A stretch of 8,200 bases of DNA, taken from assembly GCA_020433785.1 (NCBI GenBank), contig JAGRCC010000969.1, forward strand, positions 1-8,200, read 5' to 3'. Below the pieces are notes generated by a model that saw nothing but the letters and a program-made list of their open reading frames with translations, did no database searches and was not told the origin of the DNA. The stretch's first letter is position 1. The number at the start of each line of letters is the position of its first letter. A program made the position numbers and the translations under genes. Shown here piece by piece: positions 1 to 5,482 of this stretch. The DNA is from Anaerolineae bacterium (GTDB lineage Bacteria > Chloroflexota > Anaerolineae > 4572-78 > J111).

Positions 1-409
1 AGGTCAGTTGGCCGCTGCTGCTATCCCGGCTGAACACCGCCACAGCGTGGTCAAATAGGCCCGTCACATAGACGTGCTTGTCGTCGGGACTGACCGTAAC
101 CGAGCTGGCGAAATACAAGCCGTCTACGCCGCCCACGCCGTCTCTGAGCATTTCCACGAAGGTCAGTTGACCACTGCTGCTATCTCGGCTGAACACGACT
201 ACGGCGCTGTTATTCTGGCTGGTCACGTAGACATGCTTGTTGTCAGAGCTAATCGTGACCGAACCGGCTCCATCCAGATCGGGGCCATCATAATAAGCTT
301 CAATAAAATCTAACACACTGCCCGCTGCTCGGCTTGAAGAGGGCATAAGGGCGCTCAATACTAGTAGTAGGGGTAAGAGAAAGGTGGGAATAAGCTTGTA
401 TAGTTTCAA
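1..409 (-). CDS. Secreted lactonase-like (YVTN-type) beta-propeller protein, N-terminal part only
   Basis: The gene is read leftward and leaves the window at position 1, so only about 136 N-terminal residues are visible. It starts at a TTG (407-409) with an AAGGAG Shine-Dalgarno 8 bases upstream. The first 30 residues form a clear signal peptide: a KLYK basic start, a leucine-rich core (LLPLLLVLSAL) and an SRAAG cleavage region. The mature part has repeated blades of the type VTISSDNKHVYVTSQNN and VVVFSRDSSSGQL. The second copy begins 53 residues later, visible in the DNA as a 159-base repeat (1 onwards against 160 onwards). The SPDDKHVYV and FSRDSSSGQLT motifs are typical of the 7-bladed lactonase/YVTN propeller superfamily, usually exported proteins of unknown ligand. 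An in-frame ATG at 346 would remove the signal-peptide core, so TTG is preferred. No enzymatic activity can be inferred. Confidence 0.8.
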   Translation of the reverse strand, partial: MKLYKLIPTFLLPLLLVLSALMPSSSRAAGSVLDFIEAYYDGPDLDGAGSVTISSDNKHVYVTSQNNSAVVVFSRDSSSGQLTFVEMLRDGVGGVDGLYFASSVTVSPDDKHVYVTGLFDHAVAVFSRDSSSGQLT

Positions 410-417
410 GGGAAGGT

Positions 418-423
418 CTCCTT
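418..423 (-). promoter_or_regulatory. Shine-Dalgarno fixing the TTG start at 409
   Basis: On the minus strand AAGGAG lies 8 bases before the TTG codon at 407-409. The next in-frame ATG (346) has no comparable site and would destroy the signal peptide, so this site decides the start. Confidence 0.65.
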
Positions 424-492
424 GTGTCGATCACGATTATGAAGTGGGCAAGCAAGCTTCAATTTGTTACGAAAAAAGGAGAATTTATAGCA

Positions 493-600
493 ATGGTGCG
501 GCTCAATGCGCCCTACGCTTGGGGGGACGACGGTCTCTCCGATTTTCCGGTTGATGTTGGTAAGGTGTTTTGCTTAACAGGTCGCAATCGTTGGTCTTAA
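493..600 (+). CDS. Possible 35-residue small ORF, unrecognised
   Basis: An ATG at 493 is preceded by a GGAG (478-481) 11 bases upstream in an A-rich context and opens a 35-residue frame ending in TAA at 600. The peptide begins MVRLNAPYAWGDDG. It has no membrane segment, no signal peptide and no motif I recognise. It could be a real small protein, a remnant of a decayed gene, or chance. The only support is the ribosome-binding site, so confidence is low. Confidence 0.15.
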   Translation: MVRLNAPYAWGDDGLSDFPVDVGKVFCLTGRNRWS

Positions 601-772
601 ATGGTGCACAAACAGTCATTGACTATGATAGCGGATTGACAAAGGGTTGGGTAGGGGCAAAGGTACTTTATTTTTTGCCCGAAGGTACTTACCCTCACTG
701 CCCCATCAAAATTTGCGAAGTTGATGCATCTGCCTTAGATTTAAGTGTCTTAAGAATTTATGCCATAGGAGT

Positions 773-777
773 GGAGG
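773..777 (+). promoter_or_regulatory. Shine-Dalgarno fixing the TTG start at 787
   Basis: GGAGG lies 9 bases before the TTG codon of the GlsB-like gene. No ATG or GTG occurs at a position that would give the full first membrane segment, so this site supports the TTG start. Confidence 0.65.
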
Positions 778-786
778 GAATTAACC

Positions 787-1029
787 TTGGATATTATCAT
801 TTTTCTCATTGTAGGCTTGATCGCCGGCTGGCTGGCTGGCGTGGTGATGAAGCGCAGCTACGGCCTGGTCGGTAACCTGGCTATCGGGGTTGTCGGCGCG
901 ATTATCGGCGGTTATTTGTTTGATTGGCTGGGGATCAATCTGGGAATAGATCCGCTGGCCAGTTCGATTATCGTGGCCTTTGTCGGGGCGATCATTCTGA
1001 TCTTTATCTTGGGGTTGATCAGGCGGTAG
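787..1029 (+). CDS. GlsB/YeaQ/YmgE family small membrane protein (transglycosylase-associated)
   Basis: This 80-residue, very hydrophobic protein has three predicted membrane segments (about residues 2-20, 26-46 and 58-78) and glycine-rich signatures GLIAGWLAG and GVVGAIIGGYLF. These match the GlsB/YeaQ/YmgE stress-response membrane protein family (Pfam Transgly_assoc). Family members are inner-membrane proteins of about 80-90 residues, often induced by general or acid stress, with no established biochemical activity. The length is full for the family. The start is TTG with GGAGG 9 bases upstream. The gene stands alone: its left neighbour is divergent and its right neighbour converges on it. 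The stop codon lies inside a short GTAGGG/CCCTAC inverted repeat (1026-1031 with 1045-1050) that has no T-tract and is a poor terminator. Confidence 0.88.
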   Translation: MDIIIFLIVGLIAGWLAGVVMKRSYGLVGNLAIGVVGAIIGGYLFDWLGINLGIDPLASSIIVAFVGAIILIFILGLIRR

Positions 1030-1113
1030 GGCATTTAAGCCGAACCCTACAACGTCGAAAAACTACTGTTTAAAGAAGTCCGACAGAATCTCGGTATAGC
1101 AATGACGATGAAA

Positions 1114-1149
1114 ATTCCGTAGGGCAAACTTAAGTTTGTCCTACGGAAT
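1114..1149. repeat. 36-base near-perfect palindrome, possible dispersed repeat (REP-like) element
   Basis: Two 18-base arms, beginning ATTCCGTAGGGC and ending GTCCTACGGAAT, pair completely except for one G-T mismatch (1124/1139), around the centre AACTTAAGTT. It lies between convergent genes and has no T-run on either side, so it is not a standard terminator. A related but degenerate start, GTAGGGCATTTAAG, occurs at 1026-1039, against GTAGGGCAAACTTAAG at 1119-1134. A dispersed palindromic repeat or a protein-binding dyad are both possible. Copy number cannot be seen from one window. Confidence 0.55.
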
Positions 1150-1161
1150 CTACCTTCAAGG

Positions 1162-1200
1162 AAAAAAAAGGACCTCAAAGCGTTACACCTTTGAGGTCTT
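1162..1200 (-). terminator. Rho-independent terminator of the LysM/propeller gene
   Basis: The inverted repeat GACCTCAAAG (1171-1180) / CTTTGAGGTC (1189-1198) forms a perfect 10-bp stem with an 8-base loop. Read leftward it is followed within two bases by a run of eight T (the A-run at 1162-1169), the standard intrinsic terminator form. It begins about 25 bases after the stop codon at 1223-1225. On the plus strand it is followed only by TTTGACTTTT, so it may also weakly stop transcription from the GlsB-like gene. Confidence 0.88.
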
Positions 1201-1222
1201 TGACTTTTACCGGATATTTAAG

Positions 1223-3478
1223 TTACGGTACAACCACCACTGACTCGGCTTTGGTAACGGCCATCGACTGGTCGGCGGCGATGTTAAGCGTGCCGCTTTT
1301 GGCCAGAAGATTGTCGAACCGCAGGACCATATCGTTAGATTTCTCGGCTACGTAGAGGTTGCTGCCGTCAAAGTCGATATCGACCGGGTTGCCTAATTGG
1401 GTACTGCTGCCGCCAATTTGCAGATCAACGGCGACTAAATTGTCAGCCATTGAAACATTGTTGATAGCGAACAACTGGCCGTCGCTGGCGCTGGCGGCGT
1501 CGCCGACATCGGACAGGAGCAGTGTATCGCTGGTGGGGACGTAGGAAACGCCGTGCAGGTTGACCGAAATCTTTTTACCGCTCTCATCAGCGGGGATAAC
1601 CATCCGGTCGGGACCACTCGCGCCTTGATTAGCAGAGAAGTTATCGTATACTAAGGCTACTCCGTCGGTGCCAGCCACAAAAAGGGTATCCGAAGCCCAA
1701 TCATGGTGGATGTCCCACAGGCTGCGGTCGCTGCCTAAGTCGGTGACGGTGAAAAGAGGCGCGGCATTGCCGGATGAGTCAGTGCTAAAGACTTTGATAT
1801 CCTTCGCGCCGAAGTCGGCCACCAGGATTAAGCCCAGGTCATCAACCACGTACAAGCCCTTAGGCGCAACCAAGCCGGTAGTTGGGCCGGCAATTATGCG
1901 TGAGCCGGCGCCAATCATGGCGTTGCTGTTCATCAGGTTATCGACGATGACAATGGCGCCGATGCTGTTCGCCATATCGGCGGTTAGGTACGCGGCGCCA
2001 TCTTGGCCATATTTGACGCTTTCAACGCTGGTAATGCCGCTGAAGTCGCTAAACGACGTTTGCGTTGCGGACAGGTCAGCCGACAGGTCGACGAGCTTAT
2101 CGTTAGCCAGTTCGCCGGGGTTGGCCGTGGCCAATACCGCACTACCCATCATCCCACTGTCCATCATCATACTTTGACCCATCATCGAAGGGTCAACCAC
2201 TGTTACCGATTCGGCTTTAGTAACGGCCATCGACTGATCGGCGGTGATGTTGAGCATGCCGGTTTTAGCCAGAATATTATCGAATCGTAGGACCATATCG
2301 TTAGATTTTTCAGCCACGTAGAGATTGCTGCCGTCAAAATCGATGTCAACCGGGTTGCCTAGTTGAGTGTTGCTGCCGGCAATTTGCGCCACTACCGGGG
2401 CGGTGTTGCGCACGTTTAATGCGTTGGCAATGGTAAACAGTTGGCCGTCGCTGGCGCTGGCGGCATCGCCCACATCAGACAGCAGGAGTGTATCGCTGGC
2501 GGGGACGTAGTAGATACCGTGCAGGTTGACCGAAATCTTGCCGCCCAGGGTGTTAATCGGAGTGACGACGCGGTTGGGACCGGCCATGCCATGATCGGCC
2601 GAGAAGTTATCATAGACCAGAAATGCGCCATCGGTGCCGGCCACAAAGAGGGTGTCTGAAGCCAGATCGTGGTGAATATCCCACAGGCTGCGCTCACCGC
2701 CTAAGTTGTCGACAGTAAAGAGCGGGGCTGCGTCGCCGGTCGAGTCGGTGCTAAAGACTTTGATGTCTTTTGCACCAAAGTCGGCGACCAGGATCAGGCC
2801 CAAGTCATCGACCACGTACAGACCTTTGGGTGCCACCAGACCGGTGCTAGGGCCGGCAATCATACGTGAGCCGTCGCCAATCATGGCGTTGCTACTCATC
2901 AGGTTGTCAACAATGACAATCGCGCCGGTGCTGTCGGCCAGATCGGCGGTCAGGTAAGCGGTGCCGTCGTGACTGTATTTCACGCTTTCAATGCTGGTGA
3001 TGCCACTGAAACCGCTAAAAGCCGATTGTTCCATCGCTAAATCAGGGGAGAGGCCGACCAGAATGTCGTTGGCCAGATCGCCGGGGTTGGCCGTGGCTAA
3101 GATCGTCGTGCCCATCATACTGGCGTCCATCATACCCATACTGCTATCCATCATCGCATCATCCATCATGCCGCTGTCCATCGCCATTTGAACGTCATCG
3201 GCATTGGGAATACAGAGAGTCCAGCCGGGGACAATCAGGCTGGGGTTGGTAATGGTGTTGTAGCTGCCGGACTGCGCGGCCGCATTTGTTGCATCGACAA
3301 TAGCGGAGTAGGCATCGCCGCTGCCGAAGAGTTGGCCGGCGATGCTGGTCAGCGAGTCGCCGCTTTGCACGGTGTAATCTTGAGCGCACGATACCGATGC
3401 CCCTTGGGCGAACGTCGCTGCCGGTAGACCTAACAAAAGTAAAATACACGTTAAAATATAGGTTGCTTTTCTAGACAT
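1223..3478 (-). CDS. Exported LysM protein with Met-rich linkers and two tandem beta-propeller-like domains
   Basis: This 751-residue protein has a signal peptide at about 1-25 (CILLLLGLPAATFAQG). A LysM-type domain follows at about 34-92 (YTVQSGDSLTSIAGQLFG ... PGWTLCIPN), flanked by C31 and C89, which could form a disulfide. Residues 98-122 contain 11 methionines in 25 positions. Two homologous domains of about 310 residues follow, about 121-430 and 443-751, offset by exactly 322 residues. Each has repeated motifs such as GLYVVDDLGLILVADFG, SLWDIHHD, ASDTLFVAGTDG and LYVAEKSNDMVLRFDN, which look like NHL/YVTN-type propeller blades. A second Met-rich linker (SMMGQSMMMDSGMMG) separates them. 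LysM modules generally bind peptidoglycan or other glycans, so an envelope-associated location is likely; the ligand of the propellers is unknown. ATG at 3478 is chosen over the TTG four codons upstream because GGAG sits 6 bases before it. A terminator follows the stop. The gene lies downstream of the sigma/anti-sigma pair but beyond a strong terminator, so it probably has its own promoter. Confidence 0.85.
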   Translation of the reverse strand: MSRKATYILTCILLLLGLPAATFAQGASVSCAQDYTVQSGDSLTSIAGQLFGSGDAYSAIVDATNAAAQSGSYNTITNPSLIVPGWTLCIPNADDVQMAMDSGMMDDAMMDSSMGMMDASMMGTTILATANPGDLANDILVGLSPDLAMEQSAFSGFSGITSIESVKYSHDGTAYLTADLADSTGAIVIVDNLMSSNAMIGDGSRMIAGPSTGLVAPKGLYVVDDLGLILVADFGAKDIKVFSTDSTGDAAPLFTVDNLGGERSLWDIHHDLASDTLFVAGTDGAFLVYDNFSADHGMAGPNRVVTPINTLGGKISVNLHGIYYVPASDTLLLSDVGDAASASDGQLFTIANALNVRNTAPVVAQIAGSNTQLGNPVDIDFDGSNLYVAEKSNDMVLRFDNILAKTGMLNITADQSMAVTKAESVTVVDPSMMGQSMMMDSGMMGSAVLATANPGELANDKLVDLSADLSATQTSFSDFSGITSVESVKYGQDGAAYLTADMANSIGAIVIVDNLMNSNAMIGAGSRIIAGPTTGLVAPKGLYVVDDLGLILVADFGAKDIKVFSTDSSGNAAPLFTVTDLGSDRSLWDIHHDWASDTLFVAGTDGVALVYDNFSANQGASGPDRMVIPADESGKKISVNLHGVSYVPTSDTLLLSDVGDAASASDGQLFAINNVSMADNLVAVDLQIGGSSTQLGNPVDIDFDGSNLYVAEKSNDMVLRFDNLLAKSGTLNIAADQSMAVTKAESVVVVP
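1226..3157 (-). repeat. Internal tandem duplication, period 966 bases, two copies
   Basis: Positions 1226-2191 and 2192-3157 align with a constant offset of 966 at every anchor checked: CCATCGACTG at 1261/2227, ACCATATCG at 1326/2292, AAGTCGG at 1812/2778 and TTGGCCGTGG at 2121/3087. No net insertion or deletion was seen. By eye, aligned stretches agree at roughly 80-85% of bases. The unit encodes one propeller-like domain plus at least part of a Met-rich linker, so the linker was duplicated with the domain. Confidence 0.9.
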
Positions 3479-3484
3479 TTTTAT

Positions 3485-3488
3485 CTCC
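3485..3488 (-). promoter_or_regulatory. Shine-Dalgarno fixing the ATG start at 3478
   Basis: GGAG on the minus strand lies 6 bases before the ATG at 3476-3478. The alternative TTG start at 3490 would overlap this site and only add MEIK in front of the signal peptide, so the ATG is preferred. Confidence 0.7.
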
Positions 3489-3517
3489 AATACTCCTGAT
3501 TTCTGTTTTATGATTAT

Positions 3518-3533
3518 CCAAAACGCGCTTTGG
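3518..3533. promoter_or_regulatory. Possible operator dyad upstream of the LysM/propeller gene
   Basis: CCAAAACGCGCTTTGG is palindromic except at one symmetrical pair of positions. It lies 40 bases upstream of the ATG, directly upstream (on the minus strand) of a -10-like GATAAT (3513-3518). No TTGACA-like box occurs 16-18 bases before that GATAAT, which would fit an alternative sigma factor or an activator. The arms are short and chance is possible. Confidence 0.25.
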
Positions 3534-3591
3534 TTTTTATGCCTTCACTTATACTGACGCAGCGGTTGGTGAACTGGATGTATTGGATTTG

Positions 3592-3637
3592 CTAAAAACA
3601 AAAATCCGCTTCGCACTTAGTGCGAAGCGGATTTTTT
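3592..3637 (-). terminator. Strong hairpin terminator after the anti-sigma gene
   Basis: AAAATCCGCTTCGCAC (3601-3616) and GTGCGAAGCGGATTTT (3620-3635) form a perfect 16-bp stem with a 3-base loop TTA. Read leftward the stem ends in ATTTTTGTTTTT, a good T-tract. Read rightward it ends in TTTTTT, so it could work both ways. It begins 33 bases after the stop codon of the anti-sigma gene and separates the sigma/anti-sigma unit from the LysM gene. Confidence 0.88.
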
Positions 3638-3669
3638 GATTGGCCTGTTTACTGACAATAGAGACCGAG

Positions 3670-4563
3670 TTAGCGCGTATGTAGCACTATCGGCCCACTG
3701 GGGCCGGGGCCGGGGCTGCCACCGGCCGGTTCGATGCTTAAACCGACCACATTGACATCCTGGGACGTTAGCGGCAGCGATACTAAAAACCAGTCATTGT
3801 TGTCCGGTTGTAAATCGATCAGCCCGGCCGAGGTAGGGATGGTATCGCCGGCACGCGCCACCCAAAGCTCATAAGTTTGATCCGCGGCTAGCGGCTCTAA
3901 ACCTTGCAGCAGCAACAGGGCGTCATTATCGTTGCCGACATAAAGAGTGCCGTTGGCGTTGGCGGTGGGCGAATTGGCCGTAGCCGGAACCTGAAATGTC
4001 TGCTGCGGGGACGTATTGGCGATGAAGGTCAATCGGGCTTGATCGGTTTGCAACCGCTGCTCAAGCACCTGGTTTGTCTGTTGCAGCTGGCTGTTGGCCG
4101 TTTGTAGTTCGCTGACCATGGTCTGCAGATCGGCGACTTCATCGGTCAGCCGGTCCAGCCGGCTCTGCAGTTGGCCGGTGGAAAGCAGCACGATCACCAA
4201 GATCGCCGCTGCCGCTCCGGCCACAACCGTCCAGCCGTTTAGGGGAGTAAACCAGGCCCGGACTGTATCCAGCCAGCCGGCGCCGACGGTTTCAGCAGCG
4301 GCCACAGGGGGAGCCGGCGCCGGACGTCGATCGGCTTCAACCCGGCTCATCAGGCGAGCTTTAGCATCCGCCGGCAAGGGCGTCATTGGCGCGGCATGGG
4401 CCAATTGAGCCACCGCTTCCTCGGCCAAATGAAGCTCCGGCAGCAGATCGCTGTTTTGCTCCAGGTAATCTTCAACCAGCAGCATCTCCTCCGGTTCAAG
4501 TGCTCCGAGAGCAAAAGCAGGCAGCATATCTAATATTTGTTCGCGTGACAGTTCAGAGTTCAT
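3670..4563 (-). CDS. Membrane-anchored anti-sigma factor, RskA family
   Basis: This 297-residue protein has the classic anti-sigma layout. The N-terminal cytoplasmic segment contains LPAFALGALEPEE (about 14-26), a hallmark of RskA-like factors, and lacks the HxxxCxxC zinc motif of ZAS-type anti-sigmas. A proline/alanine-rich linker (about 78-95) leads to one membrane segment (about 111-129, VVAGAAAAILVIVLLSTG). A coiled coil of heptads follows (about 131-176, QLQSRLDRLTDEVADLQ). The extracytoplasmic RskA C-terminal domain (about 185-297) carries QTYELWVARAG and SIEPAGGSPGPGPSGPIVLH. Family proteins bind an ECF sigma factor at the membrane and release it after regulated proteolysis. It is encoded 103 bases after the sigma gene, and a terminator follows. 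ATG at 4563 is the natural start although no clear Shine-Dalgarno is visible. Confidence 0.9.
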   Translation of the reverse strand: MNSELSREQILDMLPAFALGALEPEEMLLVEDYLEQNSDLLPELHLAEEAVAQLAHAAPMTPLPADAKARLMSRVEADRRPAPAPPVAAAETVGAGWLDTVRAWFTPLNGWTVVAGAAAAILVIVLLSTGQLQSRLDRLTDEVADLQTMVSELQTANSQLQQTNQVLEQRLQTDQARLTFIANTSPQQTFQVPATANSPTANANGTLYVGNDNDALLLLQGLEPLAADQTYELWVARAGDTIPTSAGLIDLQPDNNDWFLVSLPLTSQDVNVVGLSIEPAGGSPGPGPSGPIVLHTR

Positions 4564-4605
4564 ACGTTTCTATCAGTTAATTGTTCGAGCTTAGCCGACG
4601 TCCCC

Positions 4606-4633
4606 ATAATAATTGACGCACCCACTGTATCAA
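4606..4633 (-). promoter_or_regulatory. Candidate promoter between sigma and anti-sigma genes
   Basis: On the minus strand TTGATA (4628-4633) and TATTAT (4606-4611) are separated by 16 bases, close to a sigma-70 consensus, 43 bases upstream of the anti-sigma ATG. It would give the anti-sigma factor housekeeping expression independent of the sigma gene. This is sequence-pattern evidence only. Confidence 0.4.
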
Positions 4634-4666
4634 TGGATGTGTGATTATTCACAATTTAAGACTCCG

Positions 4667-5257
4667 TCAATAGAAATCCTCGGTTCGATACCCCTCAGCC
4701 CGTAAAAAGCGCTCCATTTTTTCCATGCCCATTTTGATGCGAGTTTTAACTGTGCCTAATGGGGTGGCCGTATGCTCGGCAATTTGGCGCTGGCTCATGC
4801 CTTCAAAATAGGCTAACTCCAGACATTGGCGCTGTTCAGACGGGATTTCTTGCAAGGCTTGACGGACCGCATTGCTATCTCGTCGCTGCTCCACTACGGG
4901 TTCCACTTCCGCATTATCGGCCGGAAGTTGGTCCCATACGGCTTGGTCATCGGCTTCACTGCCGGTTTCGAGCGGCTGGGGGCGGGCCTTTTGTCGGCGG
5001 AGCTGGTCCAGACTTTTGTTGCGCGCGATGCGGTACATCCAGGCAGCGGCGCTGCCCTCCCCGCGATAGCGATCGGCCTGCTGCCACACTTGCCAGAAAG
5101 TCTCTTGCAGCAGCTCATCGGCAATCGCCATATCGCGCACGATGCGGCCAATCAAATTAAACACGGTTTGCGCGTGGCGATCATACAGCAGTTCTAGCGC
5201 AGCCGAGTCTTGTTGGGCGATTTTTTGCAGGAGGTTTTCATCCGAGAGATGATCCAA
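4667..5257 (-). CDS. ECF-family RNA polymerase sigma factor (SigK-like, paired with RskA-type anti-sigma)
   Basis: This 196-residue protein begins MDHLSDENLLQKIAQQD, a typical ECF opening. Sigma region 2 spans about 21-92, with DELLQETFWQVWQ (47-59) for core polymerase binding and GSAAAWMYRIARNKSLDQLRR (68-88) for -10 recognition. Sigma region 4 spans about 130-185, with the helix-turn-helix MSQRQIAEHTATPLGTVKTR (154-173). Regions 1.1 and 3 are absent, as expected for ECF factors, and the length is normal. It directs polymerase to a specific promoter set when its anti-sigma partner, encoded next, releases it. The TTG at 5257 is chosen because GGAG lies 6 bases before it. A longer reading from TTG at 5296 adds 13 residues, covers this site and part of an upstream hairpin, and lacks family similarity. 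Naming it SigK-like rests on the RskA-type partner and is inference. Confidence 0.92.
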   Translation of the reverse strand: MDHLSDENLLQKIAQQDSAALELLYDRHAQTVFNLIGRIVRDMAIADELLQETFWQVWQQADRYRGEGSAAAWMYRIARNKSLDQLRRQKARPQPLETGSEADDQAVWDQLPADNAEVEPVVEQRRDSNAVRQALQEIPSEQRQCLELAYFEGMSQRQIAEHTATPLGTVKTRIKMGMEKMERFLRAEGYRTEDFY

Positions 5258-5263
5258 GTGTCT

Positions 5264-5267
5264 CTCC
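5264..5267 (-). promoter_or_regulatory. Shine-Dalgarno fixing the TTG start of the sigma gene
   Basis: GGAG on the minus strand lies 6 bases before TTG (5255-5257). The upstream TTG (5296) and GTG (5269) candidates have no such site, so this supports the 196-residue form. Confidence 0.6.
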
Positions 5268-5286
5268 ACTATCGGTACAGATAAAC

Positions 5287-5314
5287 AACAAGCCAAATCC
5301 TTCCCTGGCTTGTT
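5287..5314 (-). promoter_or_regulatory. Hairpin in the probable leader of the sigma gene
   Basis: AACAAGCCA (5287-5295) and TGGCTTGTT (5306-5314) form a 9-bp stem with a 10-base loop, ending 30 bases before the sigma start codon. Read leftward it is followed by GTTTATCTG rather than a T-run, so it is not a clear terminator. It could be a leader structure or a DNA-binding dyad. Confidence 0.35.
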
Positions 5315-5316
5315 TG

Positions 5317-5335
5317 TGAGGTAAAGTTTACCTCA
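5317..5335. promoter_or_regulatory. 19-base perfect palindrome, candidate operator in the divergent region
   Basis: TGAGGTAAAGTTTACCTCA has two 9-base arms that match perfectly around a single central G. It lies 60 bases upstream of the sigma start and about 55 bases upstream of the dehydrogenase promoter. Its size and symmetry fit a dimeric regulator site. The protein that binds it is unknown. Confidence 0.5.
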
Positions 5336-5390
5336 ATCTTAATATGTGTCCAAATCAATCCGGGGCTTGACGAACCCAAACAATTTCTAT

Positions 5391-5419
5391 TTGTGTCCGG
5401 TTGGGGTTGGCGGTATTAT
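5391..5419 (+). promoter_or_regulatory. Sigma-70-like promoter of the dehydrogenase gene
   Basis: TTGTGT (5391-5396) and TATTAT (5414-5419) are separated by exactly 17 bases. Transcription would begin near 5426, about 57 bases before the ATG at 5483. Confidence 0.55.
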
Positions 5420-5426
5420 CTAATTG

Positions 5427-5455
5427 AGTAGAACAAATTGCCGATTTGTTCTACT
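5427..5455 (+). promoter_or_regulatory. Hairpin/dyad at the predicted start of the dehydrogenase transcript
   Basis: AGTAGAACAAAT (5427-5438) and ATTTGTTCTACT (5444-5455) form a perfect 12-bp stem with a 5-base loop TGCCG, 27 bases before the ATG. It would begin at or next to the predicted +1. No T-run follows, only GACTTTCTTTCG, so termination is unlikely. It could be an operator or a 5'-end mRNA-stabilising stem. Confidence 0.5.
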
Positions 5456-5482
5456 GACTTTCTTTCGTAGGAGCAAAATTCA

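Larger units (their letters stand above)
410..786. other. Intergenic stretch with no convincing gene
   Basis: These 377 bases separate the divergent propeller and GlsB-like genes and must hold both promoters. I found no clear -35/-10 pair for either. Visible details are a 35-codon ORF with a ribosome-binding site (493-600, listed separately), a 7-bp hairpin GGGCAAA/TTTGCCC (655-661 with 674-680, 12-base loop), and two direct copies of AAGGTACTT (660-668 and 682-690) around it. The local base composition is more A+T-rich than the flanking genes. A longer TTG-started frame from 570 crosses into the GlsB-like gene in another frame and looks spurious. Confidence 0.5.

Noticed and set aside
74..313. 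A 79-codon plus-strand frame opposite the lactonase-like propeller
   Set aside because: It is the antisense shadow of the propeller repeats, which themselves give clear family motifs and a signal peptide on the minus strand.
655..680. GGGCAAA/TTTGCCC hairpin as a riboswitch or terminator
   Set aside because: The 7-bp stem with a 12-base loop has no T-run after it and lacks any conserved riboswitch core that I can recognise.
570..875. A 101-codon TTG-started frame overlapping the GlsB-like gene
   Set aside because: Its last third overlaps the well-supported membrane protein in another frame, the start has no good ribosome-binding site, and the translation has no recognisable motif.
1026..1050. 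GTAGGG/CCCTAC inverted repeat as the terminator of the GlsB-like gene
   Set aside because: The stem is only 6 bp with a 13-base loop, overlaps the stop codon and has no T-tract. It is better considered as a possible degenerate copy of the nearby palindrome.
1668..2177. A 169-codon plus-strand frame opposite the LysM/propeller gene
   Set aside because: It mirrors the conserved duplication on the other strand. A similar antisense frame occurs opposite the second copy, as expected for a shadow.
5258..5296. A 13-residue N-terminal extension of the sigma factor from TTG at 5296
   Set aside because: It has no ribosome-binding site, covers the GGAG used by the TTG at 5257, and adds sequence not seen in ECF sigma factors.
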